Assembly (NCBI GenBank): GCA_033296885.1
Contig: MU863920.1
Location: forward strand, 124,001-188,000
Reading direction: 5' to 3'
Origin: Triangularia verruculosa
Lineage: Eukaryota; Ascomycota; Sordariomycetes; Sordariales; Podosporaceae
Length of the DNA: 64,000 nucleotides
The position numbers and the translations under genes are program-made. Positions 21,197 through 31,600 of this stretch are shown in pieces. The notes beneath the pieces are model-generated. The model was not told where the DNA came from. It saw only the letters and a program-made list of their open reading frames with translations, and searched no databases. Position 1 is the stretch's first letter; every line of letters starts with the position of its first letter.

Positions 21197-21739
21197 GAAG
21201 GTTTGGAGGTGGATGGGAAGGGAGCTGAGTTCAGGGAATCTCGGGGAAAGAGGTGTGGGAATTAGTGACAAGTTGCAAACGAGATAACTGTGATGGAACC
21301 TAAACCGCCTCGGGCAATCTGCTCGCGAATAGGGGAGAGGGACTGGTCAAATTCCTCAAGCCCCACACAGACCTTGGTCCTCAAGTAAACAACTCCAATG
21401 CCTAAACCAGCTCACAGCACCTATCAGAGGTTACTGTGGGTGGGAGTTGGTCATGAGGTGGTCCAAGCACGAGTCCCCACACCCAAGCACCCCACCTGTC
21501 AAACGCGTCTTCCCGCATGCACCCACCCCCACCACGCGTCTGTCAAAGAATAACCTTAATTTATTCTCCTATCCTTTTGACGTCACCCCAACCAGCCACC
21601 ACACCCTCTGTCGAAGCCCCTCCATCAACCCGTCATCTGTTAGACCCCTTTCGCTATATCAATCCCACCAACAAACCGCCACTACCCCAACGCCACCAGT
21701 CAACCAACAACCAACATCAACGATAAGACACGACAAACA
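21197..21739. other. Intergenic, C-rich CTF8 promoter
   Basis: From about 21470 the plus strand is strongly C/A-rich (CCACCCCCACCACGCG and similar), typical of fungal promoters and 5' UTRs. No gene seen. Confidence 0.45.
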
Positions 21740-22256
21740 ATGTCAACCCAACACCTCCACCCCACCATCCCCCTCTACCACCCCCCCGCCCCCTCGCCCC
21801 TCACCCTCCTCAACAACGATCAAGACTCGGTAGCGGGGTACAAGCTCCTAGAGCTCCCACCCGACCTCGTTGCCCTCCTAGAAGGCGAAGATACCCACGT
21901 GTACGTTTGCCCTCCTCTTCCCCTCGTCCCCCACACTCAACTAACCCTTACCTTGTATAACATCCAGCCTAACAATCTCCCCCTCCCCAACCTCCGCCAT
22001 CCTTCAAGTCCCAAACTCGACCAAAACCTACTCCCTCCGCCAAAAGAACACCTCCAACTCCCTCATCATCCTCTCCCCAACAACAACAACAACAACCTCC
22101 TCCCCCGACACAAGCGGCGACGGCACAGCCGTCAAAGCGATAGCAACCCTCCACGAAACCGTCGAGCTCGTCCCAGTACCCGAATCCAGTTCCGCTGCTG
22201 GCCCCGAAGTCAAGAAGCGAGGCAAATGGCACGAGAAGTTTGCACGGGGGAGGTAA
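21740..22256 (+). CDS. CTF8: Ctf8, alternative RFC subunit
   Basis: Small subunit of the Ctf18-Dcc1-Ctf8 replication factor C complex, which handles PCNA and supports sister-chromatid cohesion. Exons 21740-21900 and 21968-22256 (intron 21901-21967, GTACGT...ATCCAG) give 149 residues. The N terminus has YKLLELPPDLVALLE. The second exon reads AILQVPNSTKTYSLRQKNTS, NSLIILSP, then VKAIATLHETVELVPV and ends KRGKWHEKFARGR, the conserved pattern of the Ctf8 family (PF09696). A Thr/Asn-rich insert separates the two halves. The splice is needed to bring the motifs into one frame. An AAT microsatellite follows at about 22298-22321. Confidence 0.85.
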
Positions 22257-23270
22257 AAAGCTTCATCACACAGTAGTCAGGAGAAGAAGGAGGCAAAATA
22301 ATAATAATAATAATAATAATACTATGTTCTCATGGCGGAATTATATGGCTGTGCCAGTAATATACGGCAATGCAATGCAGCCTTAGAGTTTGGCGCGGGG
22401 TCCGTCCTTGAGAGTACCGTTTGTAACTCAAGCTAGGCATCAGGACAAGCAAAGTAACTTTGTGCCAACCAGTCTCTTCCAGTCTTATGCTACCATCACC
22501 CTTCAAAAGCCACAAAGCCAACCCAAACCCCCCAAAACAAAAACAAAAAACTCCAACATTGCCTTTCCATGAAGCCAACCGCTGTCAAAGAACAAAATAA
22601 ATACACACAACCCCACCCTTCAATAAAAACCCGGTGCCCAAATAAGTACCCTGAACCCCCCATATCAGACCTCCTCCCGCAAAAGTAAAAACAAAAGTTA
22701 AGCCTTCTCGCAAAGCAAAAAAACGATTGAACAAAAACAATAATCCCCACAGACTATGTTCTGCAAAGCCGATAATATCCCATGCAATTCTCCTTCGCGT
22801 TGTGTACTCCATCCCAATCGAACCCAAGCCCCCAGGAGAAAAGATGCAATGATCAAACAAACAAGTAGTAAAAAAAAAAAACACCGCTGAACCTAACCCA
22901 ATCCGGACCCATATGGCCAAGGCCGATGAATGGTAAAAAAACACGATGCCACACAAGGCAAAAGTAACGCCGCCGTAAATATGCTTCGAGTCGACCGGTG
23001 AGGTAAAATGGTTGCGCGATCCTCGCAAAAAGCCGCCATGTCTGCCATTTGTCTTCCAAGACACGCTCCCACGTCAATTAGGGTCTGAAAAGGAGGATGA
23101 CCAGGCCCCAAAAACCAAAAGAAATGTCCACTCATCTACCAATCAGGTTGCTGCGGCATATCCTGTCCCTTGCAGACATCTGACTCTCCCTCGTTTTACC
23201 CAAGCAAGCCCGTCGGATCATCAACACTCGAGCCTGGAGCTTCCCCGTTAACGCCCGGTCGAAGAATCTC
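22257..23270. other. Intergenic, 1 kb, 3' flanks
   Basis: Convergent space between CTF8 and the RBR ligase gene. It holds an (AAT)n microsatellite at about 22298-22321 and A-rich tracts. Minus-strand ORFs here are rich in Phe, Gly and Leu, as expected from A/C-rich DNA read backwards, and are not supported. Confidence 0.5.
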
Positions 23271-24051
23271 CTACCATCCAGGAAAAACATACGGCTGCCC
23301 CCTAGGTGGGTTGTTATTATTCCTCGGTCGTTCCTGGGGCGATGCAGTGAGGTCAATGACATTGTTCGCCTGCGCCCGGAATTTAGGCTGCCCTTGCCCG
23401 GCCACGGTATTATTGCCATTATTATTATCGGCGCCTTGGGCGGCTTTGGCCGCAAATGGGTTCCGAACTGGTATTTCAACGGGCTCGGGCCACGGGATGG
23501 CGGCCGGCGGATTCCGAGCACCTCGGAGGTGGGGGTACATCACATCAAATAGACCTCCGGCGGCCCCAGCTGGCGCAAACATTCCTCCCTGGCCCTGCGC
23601 GGGCTCAGCTGGTCTGGGAACCGCTGGAAACGGGGCGCCTTGCGGGAAGCGGCGTAGGCGAGCAGCCATCAGTTGTTGCTGTTGCTGTTGTTGACGTTGT
23701 TGTTCTTGTTGTTGAAGCTGTTGCAACTCCTGGATCATTCGATATCGCCGGCCATCATTGACGGGTGCCCTTTGGCCCGCATTTCGGTCTATTCTCGCCT
23801 CGGGTTGTTCCATCTGCGGACCTCCATGCGCCTCGTCTAAATCGTCTGCTCTCGCCATCCGTTCAGCGCGGGCTTGCTGTTGAGCCTGAGCCTGAGCCCG
23901 TTCAGCTTGAACCCGAGCCTGTCGAGCTTGATCCTGTGCCTGTTGGGTCTGATCCTCAGCCTGTCGAACCTGATCCTCAGCCTGCTGAGCCTGCACCTGA
24001 GCCTGAAACTGTTGCCGAGCCTGAACCATCTGAGCCCGGAGGTGTTGAGCA

Positions 24052-24083
<32 letters not shown>

Positions 24084-26224
24084 CGCCTGAGCCTGAGCCT
24101 GAGCTTGTTGAATTTGAACCTGCGCCTGCATGGGAGCGGCTCCGTCGGCCTCCATGGCGCCGAGTCCCATCCGGTTTCGACGAGCGTCGCGCTGAAATTG
24201 CATCGCTTGGTCCAGGTTCATCTGTGCCAACATCTGTAGTCTCATTTGGTGTCCGTTCATGTCATCGACAATCTGGTTGGCTGCCTGGCCGGGGGCTTGA
24301 GCTGGAGGGTGCACACCAACCGCACGTGCCGGCACACCGATATCAGGGAACTGTGGTGGATGCAATCTCCGAGGTCCTGGCTGAGCAGCTGCTCGTCTTA
24401 ACTCGTCTTCCTTGACCCTTTCGGAAAACTGAATATTAAGAAGGGAAGCATCGACATCGGGGTTCGCCTCGGCCACCTTCTTGCGTGCTGCCTCCTCGGC
24501 CTCGAGGACTTCCTGGGCATGACGTTGCTCAACGCTGTCGAAAAGGGGGCAGTTGCCGCGCTTTCCACCTCTAGCTGCATCGTCGAAATGGGCGTAATCA
24601 CAAGACTGGGAGCAGACATAGCACTGCATGTTTCCACAACCGTTCCTGGTGCATGTCATCTTGTTGCAGCCGTTTTCTTTGATGAAGGGTGTCTTGCCTG
24701 TTCGCAGTTAGCTGCCATGTCTGGCAACAAAGACTGATAACTCTTACATTTGTTGCAGGTCCGGATCATGGCGGCCGACATTGCCTCCTCGATCTCGCGC
24801 CGCGCTGAATGTCCGTTTTCACGCGCACTCTCTTCGCAACTCTTTGGGAGATGCGTCTCCTGTCGACACAGCCTACAGGAGACAAGACCACACTCTTCGC
24901 TAATACACTTGAACTCCCTGTCCACTTCGACTGGTGGGTACTCGGCCGCATACGGGCAGAAGGGGCAGGTTTCGAGCGACTCCAGGTCGGCGATGCGAAG
25001 AACCGCCTCAAGCTCGATACGATCAAGTGCAACAGTCAACTTCTCATCGAGAAACAGGTCCTTCTGGCTCTTGTTGAATGAACCCTGGCAGCCGTCCATG
25101 GACATGCAATCCAGTTGATACTTGGATAGACCGACCTGCGTCTCGGCCATGCGCTTCGCACACTCGCGGCAGAAGAAATGAATCGTGTCGGCGTTGCAGT
25201 GCACCATTCGATTCCGAGGGAAATCGCCAAAGCAACACCCGCACTCGAGGATGGTGCCGTCGGCTTCTGCTTGTGCATAATTGGCCGTTTCCTCGTCTTC
25301 TTTTGCCTTCTTTGCTCTCTCCTTCGTAGCCTTGGCCTGGCAGATACCGCGTGCCGTGTTGAAATCCCCCAGCGCACCCATCTGTCCTGCTTGGTTGCTC
25401 TCAGATACCTTCTTGATAGCGTCTGCGATGCTGGTCTTGGGCCTGGCTGCGGTCTTTTTTCGCCAGTCTGAGCTTTCCTTGGCGGATTCCGTGTCTACGG
25501 CAAGGTATGTTGGATAAAGGCTGTGGTTGTTCCGCCTCAGTTCTTCATCTATATTCTTGACCTTGATGCTGGGGTATTCGGCCACAAGTAGTTCCCTGCT
25601 GTCTGGTTGTTAGAGGTCAGGGAATCTAAAAAAGGACAGCACGCTACAAACAACTCACGCTGCTACCTTGTACTGCTTGAAGTACTCTATGCCCATGCCC
25701 TGGTGCCCTGGCTCGGCCTGGATCTTCCTCCGCAGCTCCTCTTCCTCGTCCTCTGACGCGTCTTCTCGTTTTCGCTTCAGAGACTTGGACCGCTTGGGGT
25801 ACTTTTTTCCCTGCTCTGCTTGATCAAGGATGTGCTCGATGATGCCTTGGGCTGTCCATGTGCGACTTGTAGCCGTTTCTCGTAGATAGTCAGGGCAGAT
25901 GTCGGGAAAGAAATTACGTGCGGTTTCTTCACATTCTTCGGTGCTCAGCTCTGGATCGACGTCGCCCTGCGATCTACGCACCACGGGCATTTCCTGCACT
26001 TCTCTGCTGTTGTTTTGTGGCCTGTTGGGGTTGTCAGAATTATGGTTTTCGGCAATTGGTGGTGGCTCGTCGTCCTCCTCTCCTCGCTGCTCGTTGTTCT
26101 GTTGGGACTGTTGCTTGTTTAGGGATTTGCACCGTCCTCGGAGAGATTTCCGCAAACCAAGACGGGATTTTTTGACGAGTGGCTCTTGTGCATTGTGTCT
26201 TGGTTTGGAATGGGAACTTCCCAT
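23271..26224 (-). CDS. RBR E3 ubiquitin ligase, RNF216/TRIAD3-like
   Basis: RING-between-RING ligase that should pass ubiquitin through a RING2 cysteine. Exons 25659-26224, 24748 to 25595 or 25598, and 23271-24697 give about 947 residues. RING1 starts near residue 307 (ECGCCFGDFPRNRM, FFCRECAKRM), the IBR near 400 (TCPFCPYAAEY, GLVSCRLCRQETHLPKSCEE) and RING2 near 470 (RTCNKCKTPFIKENGCNKMTC, CYVC). The layout matches human RNF216; the Cys of NGCNKM aligns with the catalytic cysteine. RING2 is completed only by splicing at 24697/24748. Downstream come a Gln/Ala repeat, a polyglutamine run, and VIDLTAS near the C terminus, a typical SUMO-interacting motif. The start at 26222-26224 gives MGSSHSKP, an N-myristoylation consensus. 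A possible upstream coding exon at 26477-26598 could replace that start. The substrate is unknown. Confidence 0.85.
23680..24115. repeat. Coding microsatellites in the RBR ligase gene
   Basis: Trinucleotide GTT repeats at about 23680-23720 encode polyglutamine. A GAGCCT hexanucleotide repeat at about 24045-24108 encodes Gln-Ala repeats on the minus strand. Confidence 0.8.
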
Positions 26225-26476
26225 GGCCTTGTGAAAACGCTCCAGGGGAGCCGGTTGGGGGTGTGCGGGCGGGGGAGGTGCGCAGATATAATGGAAGCAA
26301 CTAGGTACTCTTTGGCTTCGGGAATGCAGGTGCAAGACAAATTCTTTACAGAGGAAAAAAAGAACGCAAAACCCGCAGTGGCTGGAGATAGTCCGGATAG
26401 GAAGTTTGTTGCCCCGCGAAAGCAGCTTGCCGGGGGACTACCACATGTGATACTGGAGGGGGAAAAAGTGACTTAC

Positions 26477-26598
26477 GGAATATGGCCAAAGTGACGCTGA
26501 ATTACCAGGTCGAGTTCGGGAAGATCTCCAATGCCGTCAAACAGATGCTGCGGGTGTTGCTGTCCGTAAACCTGGTTGAAAAGGGCGTCGTGGTCCAT
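26477..26598 (-). other. Possible upstream coding exon of the RBR gene
   Basis: A minus-strand ATG at 26596-26598 in good context opens a frame reading MDHDALFNQVYGQQHPQHLF, then LPELDLVIQRHFGHIP, and ends at a GTAAGT donor at 26471-26476. Composition and the donor suggest real coding sequence. It would join in phase 2 to an acceptor near the start of the RBR gene, but several acceptors fit and I cannot choose. It may instead be the end of a separate gene. Confidence 0.35.
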
Positions 26599-28000
26599 GT
26601 TAGGGATTCGGGCACACAGTTCTGACCATGCTTTGCAGATGTTGCTTGGGCTGGTGAGGTCAACGAGGGAAAGTGCCCCGCAATTGGGCCAGCGACCGGA
26701 GAGTCAATCAAGTGAATATGGCGGCGACTCGTATGCTGCGGAAGGTCGTGTGTGGTATGGAGTAGTGGCAGGCACAAGCTTCAGATGAGGCTGGCTGACG
26801 CTGACTGGGACCGAGCTGGACGTGCGACCAGAGCAGGAGCTATCCGAGGGATATTTGAGGGCACAACAAGTATCCGGCTCAGGGTCCCCCAGGAAAGAGC
26901 GGCGACTGAGCCGACATGACAGAATGATTCGGAAAAGCGGTGCTCGGGAGGAGAAGTGAGTCGGAGCTGGTGTTGCTCCAAGTCCACAGTCCACCTCCAG
27001 CCTGGAGCAGCGAACAGGCAGGGAGCTCCTGCACGGGCCCTCGTCGACAGCTTCACGTTCCAGGGGGTAATTACTACTGGGGATTACATTGCCCCACCGA
27101 CGGACACATGATGTCTGGTGGTAATTCCACGTATTTCGTGCATATTTACGATGCTTCTCATTCGCCCATGTGGCACCTGATGTCAAATGGAACCACCTCA
27201 CCAGGGAAGCAAATCACCATCTCCTGCACATGCGCGGGAACTGTCGATAGCGGCTCTATCAGCCAAACGCCCAGGGCTCTGCCTGCGTCTGATAGCGCCT
27301 TAGCATTCAAAGTGGCCCGAACCCGGCGCTCCGGATCGACCCACCATTGACCCCGGCAGTTACAGGGGACCCAGTGGAGATCCTTCCGATAAAAGAATAT
27401 TGAGTACATAACCTGGAACTTCACTGGATATTCCATCGGTTGTCCCCACATAAAACCACATGGACAAGCTCCAGAGGGTGAGCTATCTTACCTACCCTCA
27501 ACACCGAGTCCACGTCTCTCAACAGAATACAGCAGCCCACAACGCGTTTCCACTGTATCTCCGAGGTACTCCCCTCTCCCCCATCCATGTCTCGGGAGCA
27601 AAACTGCAAGGTGGTCCTCGGCATTTTCCTCTTCCTCGTATACGGAATCTGACGCATCACTGTACCGTATCATTTCTACCTTTCAATACTATTACCAGCA
27701 CACCTTCCTGCCAACCATGCCACCACACCTTTCCCCATCGAGTACCCCATCTTGCATTAGCCCTGCATTAACGACCAAAATATGAACGTGATAGCAGGTT
27801 TCGATGCATCGATTCGGCGCTGACAAGAACCACCCACCCCCCACCGCCCGCCATCCCGCGCCGCGCTACTGGTCCGTTCAATGACAGAAGTTGGACTTTC
27901 CCCGCGCAGATCTGCCACCAGGACCGGGTTGCTGGTTTCTGGACAATTGCATTATCGAATTAAATGTTACATGTATCCTATCATGCTACATCGCTCACCA
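26599..28000. other. Intergenic, 1.4 kb, unresolved
   Basis: Mostly promoter-like. A minus-strand segment at about 27480-27670 has an ATG, an acidic N terminus (SDSVYEEEENAEDH) and a GTAGGT donor after it, so a coding exon is possible, but two frames look equally plausible. No gene is called. Confidence 0.35.
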
Positions 28001-31000
28001 TCACTCGTCGTCCTCGGAATCAGGTACCTCGTATCCATCCTCGCTGTCCTCTTCCTCCTCGGAGCTACTCGCTGACGCAACGTTTCGCCTCCTCGTCCTT
28101 CGCCTACCGGTAGACGATGCAGCCTTCCCCTTGACCGCCGCCTTCCGCCTGGCTCCCCTCCTCGGAGGCGCCTTACTTTTCGGGACTGGCGGGGGCGACG
28201 GTGACGCTGGCTTGTAACTCACCGCGACGTCGACATCACCATGATCAATCTCCAGTACATCCTCGCCGTCATCATCCTCGTCTTCTGGATCAACGGTAGG
28301 GAAGTACCCTGAAGTCGTGCGCCCATCCTCCTCATCGTGGCCTTCTGGCAGGAAACCCCCGCCCATGCCATCCTGCTCCTGATACCCCTCCGGCGGAAAC
28401 CCCCCTGCCATATGATCGTCGTCCACCTCAAACCCTCCCGCCCCCTCCTCTCCCGCCATATGCACATCATCATTGCCGGTACCTCCCGCTCCCCCCTTTC
28501 CAAACACCTCCACCTCCCCGTCCTTGACATCTCCATAATCCTCCCTCAATCTCTCCACGATCCTAAGCCCCATCAACATCTTCCTCCACATGCCCAACGC
28601 CCCCTTCCGTCTCTTCTCGTCCTCCTTCCTCTTCCTTTCCAGCTCATCTTTCTCCAACTCCTCCATCATCTGATCATAGGACTCCTCCGCCACAACCACC
28701 CCCGAAATCACCGGAACCGCCATCCGATGTCCAAACTCAAAGTCCACCACCGCCTCGGCATAGTCAATCCCCAATCGTTTCGCAACCCTCATCGCACCCC
28801 TATACGGCACGTGCACCGCTCCTTCAGGGCACATCGTCGGGACAAACAGGTCGATATTCCCGTACTCATTCTTCGGTATGATGCCATCCTGAATAGGCGG
28901 CGGGATGATCCAATCCGTCTGATCATGACTGTACAACCCCTGCAGCACCTTTTCTCCCGTAGCCATCTCCGCCTCGGCAATTTCCCGCCTCCTGTTAGTC
29001 GTCGCAGCCCGGTAGGGCACTCGTTTGAGGGGCATCTCCCCTTCTTTCGGGGCTCGTCCCTGTTTATGCCATGTCTCCGCGCTTTTGACTTGTACTACGT
29101 CCTTTCTTGAGTACACCGGCTCCTCTTCTACCGCCTTGCCAGATCTTTTATTCTTGGACTGCACAAACATCTTGACGGGCTTGGCGGTAGGTAGAAGCGC
29201 TTCTTCCCGCTTGAGGTGGCGCTCGAGGACAAATTCCTTGGATTGCTTGTAGTATTGGATTGTCTCCTCGCCTTCCTTGACTTCTTTGGCTACTCGCTCG
29301 GCGGGTTTGAGGTCGGTTTCCTCTTCGAGATGGTCGGCTTCTGTTAGGGGGTGGGACTTGTCCCTGCCTCGGATGTAGGAGTTCATGACGCGCTTGAACC
29401 AGTCGTATTGCTCGTATCTGGCCACTTTGCCGTGTTTGTTGTACACGGGGATTTTTTCGGGGGGTAGGCGGTTCCCTTTTGTGCGGCCGGGGAGTTGCTG
29501 GCGCTTGAGGTAGCGGACGGTGACGTCTTTGGCTGTGCCGTCGGTGGAGTGGGCGATGATGTAGGAGACTACCTGGCGGGCTTTGCCGGATTTGGCGCCG
29601 CGGGGTTCGAAGGATTCGACGAGGTCGCGGTTGGTGGCGATGGTGGGTTTGAGGGGGTCGACGGGGAGGTATTTTTGGGTGACGGGGGAGAGGACTTCGG
29701 TCCAGTAGTGGGGGTAGTCGAGGTCGGTGTCGTAGGCCTTGGTTCCCCTCTTGCTTGGAGATGTCTCTTGAGGTGGAGAGGGGGACGGGGATAGGACGAG
29801 ATCATCGTCGCTAGGGATGGACTCGAGGTCGGAGGAGGGTTCTGGTGGTGGCTTTTGGGAGTGACGGGTTGATCTGGTGCTCTTTGGGGCGGGTTTGGGG
29901 GGTGCTTTCTTTGGTTTTGGTGGTGGCGGTTTGGCTTCTGGGACGGGCGTCTTCTCTGGGACACTGTCTTCGAGATAGTCCTCCTCCTTTTCAGGCTCGG
30001 CTTCCTCGAGTTTATTCCACCCGAACCCTAGTGGTTGTAGGCTGGCAACCATTCTAGCCTCTATTCCCAGCCCCCGTAGTAAAGCTGTGAATAACTGGGC
30101 ACCAGTGTCCCGACTACCAGCGCACGACTGTGCGCACTGTCTGAAGCCTACCAACCCGTAAATCTTCTCTCCAAACCGATCTTGATCATTGCCATTTTGT
30201 TGCTTGTAGGCCTTGGTGATGCGGTCAAGTCTCTCAAGGGACATGTACCCTTGCTTTCTCAAACCTGGTGCCGTAACCCTGAACCTCTGCTTCCACCATG
30301 CCGTGAGAGCCTTCATCAACCTGAATAGTGGATCCCCATGCGACATGTCGACGGCGCCTTTCTCAAGGTGTTTAGCTGCCGCGCCCCAATCTCTTCCCTT
30401 TGCTGAACCTCCTTTGGCCTGAGCCTTTCCCTTGCCCCTCCCGGTGGTCTTCACCCTCGACGGTGGTTCCTCCGCCGGCACTTCCAACCCGCTGTGCCTC
30501 CTCCACCTCTCCACCTCATCCCATAATCTAGGCGGTAAATGCGAGATCATGGTCGCCATCACCTCCTCGTCGCTACACCAAGCATTTCTCAATGCGTTAT
30601 GCCATAACAGCAACTGGACATGGATACAGTGTGCCGCTATCCTGATCTTTCGCTCTAATTTGGACGGACCTTTCTTCCCCATAGCAGCGGCGAGGTTAAT
30701 TCTTGTGTCCCTTACCAGCGTCAAATCAAGGTCGCCAGTGGGTATCGCGACATCTGGTGCCGGGGCTGTTGGCGCGGCAACATCTTCGAATTCGATATCT
30801 TCATCATCAAAAGACGACTCGGGTTCGGCTTGTGACACCTTCTGGCGCTTGTTCTTGCCCCCATCTAAGGGGACGTCCTCAAAGTCGCCGTCCGAGAGCG
30901 AGGTCAGGGAGCTGCTGTCATCTTGACTGTCATCGATTTCCTGAAGAGAGGTCTTGGTCGACGAGCGAGGGGTCGAGCTTGCGTCGAGGTCATCGAACAA

Positions 31001-31111
31001 TGTTGGCTTGCGAGGTGGAGCTACCGCCTTCTTCGCCTTTTGTTTCTTCGGTTCAGGGGCTGGTAAGGGGGAGGGCGAGCGGAGTCGTTTTCGGGGGATG
31101 TATGGTGGCAT
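28001..31111 (-). CDS. RAD4: Rad4/XPC DNA damage recognition protein
   Basis: Damage sensor of global-genome nucleotide excision repair, acting with Rad23 in the nucleus. A single exon of 1036 residues. The N-terminal ~130 residues are Lys/Arg/Ser-rich and acidic, with nuclear-localisation-like clusters (RKRLRS, PKKQKAKK). The transglutaminase-like fold is split: residues about 290-360 (CAQSCAGSRDTGAQLFTALL, LGIEARMVASLQPL) and about 460-540 (HYWTEVLSP, KYLPVDP), separated by a Pro/Ser-rich insert. BHD1 follows at about 612-663 (SKEFVLERHLKREEAL), BHD2 at about 665-720 (PVYSRKDVVQVKSAETWHKQG) and BHD3 at about 725-800 (NEYGNIDLFVPTMCPEGAVH, FEFGHRMAVPVISGVVV). The C terminus is acidic and repetitive. 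It is divergent from the AN1 zinc-finger gene. Confidence 0.93.
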   Translation of the reverse strand: MPPYIPRKRLRSPSPLPAPEPKKQKAKKAVAPPRKPTLFDDLDASSTPRSSTKTSLQEIDDSQDDSSSLTSLSDGDFEDVPLDGGKNKRQKVSQAEPESSFDDEDIEFEDVAAPTAPAPDVAIPTGDLDLTLVRDTRINLAAAMGKKGPSKLERKIRIAAHCIHVQLLLWHNALRNAWCSDEEVMATMISHLPPRLWDEVERWRRHSGLEVPAEEPPSRVKTTGRGKGKAQAKGGSAKGRDWGAAAKHLEKGAVDMSHGDPLFRLMKALTAWWKQRFRVTAPGLRKQGYMSLERLDRITKAYKQQNGNDQDRFGEKIYGLVGFRQCAQSCAGSRDTGAQLFTALLRGLGIEARMVASLQPLGFGWNKLEEAEPEKEEDYLEDSVPEKTPVPEAKPPPPKPKKAPPKPAPKSTRSTRHSQKPPPEPSSDLESIPSDDDLVLSPSPSPPQETSPSKRGTKAYDTDLDYPHYWTEVLSPVTQKYLPVDPLKPTIATNRDLVESFEPRGAKSGKARQVVSYIIAHSTDGTAKDVTVRYLKRQQLPGRTKGNRLPPEKIPVYNKHGKVARYEQYDWFKRVMNSYIRGRDKSHPLTEADHLEEETDLKPAERVAKEVKEGEETIQYYKQSKEFVLERHLKREEALLPTAKPVKMFVQSKNKRSGKAVEEEPVYSRKDVVQVKSAETWHKQGRAPKEGEMPLKRVPYRAATTNRRREIAEAEMATGEKVLQGLYSHDQTDWIIPPPIQDGIIPKNEYGNIDLFVPTMCPEGAVHVPYRGAMRVAKRLGIDYAEAVVDFEFGHRMAVPVISGVVVAEESYDQMMEELEKDELERKRKEDEKRRKGALGMWRKMLMGLRIVERLREDYGDVKDGEVEVFGKGGAGGTGNDDVHMAGEEGAGGFEVDDDHMAGGFPPEGYQEQDGMGGGFLPEGHDEEDGRTTSGYFPTVDPEDEDDDGEDVLEIDHGDVDVAVSYKPASPSPPPVPKSKAPPRRGARRKAAVKGKAASSTGRRRTRRRNVASASSSEEEEDSEDGYEVPDSEDDE

Positions 31112-31600
31112 TCTTGCTGCTGAGTATCACTGGACGAGCGATCATGTTGGAAGGTTCAAGGAACAGAAGGAGTTGTTTACGTTGGGAGCTGAAAGAGAGT
31201 CACCTCGTCGATCGTCGATAGCCCTCGTCAATGCATCGCAATCGCCTTGCATCAACGATGACGCGCTTGCCGCAGCCAGCCGACGCGACCGACCCTAACC
31301 CTTAAGCATCTGAAAGAGGAACAGGTGGTCTTGGCAGGGCGCCGAGCTAAAATGATCGGCGTGAACCCCAGTTTGGACCCCACCTCTCCCCGCGACGGTT
31401 TCCAGGCTGTCGGGCAGGCAACACCGCCTTACGCTACGTCTCAATTTCTCAGCCTTCCATCCTTCTTATTCTTCCATCAACCTTCCATTCTTTAATCAGC
31501 AGATCTTGCATTCTCGGAGTACCGACACTCTCCCTCCGCCACTGCCCAACTATAAAACCCACCACCCACCCCCTCATCTCCTATCGAGAAACCACCCATC
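31112..31600. promoter_or_regulatory. Shared promoter region, RAD4 / CUZ1-like
   Basis: 489 bp between divergent start codons. The part nearest the AN1 gene is pyrimidine-rich with a short ACTATAAAACCC TATA-like box near 31550. Confidence 0.5.

Noticed and set aside
22330..23135. Overlapping minus-strand ORFs with hydrophobic stretches
   Set aside because: They arise from A/C-rich 3' flank sequence, lack consistent splice structure and overlap each other in several frames.
26704..27201. 165-codon minus-strand ORF
   Set aside because: No domain or splice support and composition typical of random frames; left as unresolved intergenic DNA.
29495..29794. Plus-strand Gly/Val/Asp-rich ORF
   Set aside because: Antisense shadow of the RAD4 Pro/Ser-rich insert.
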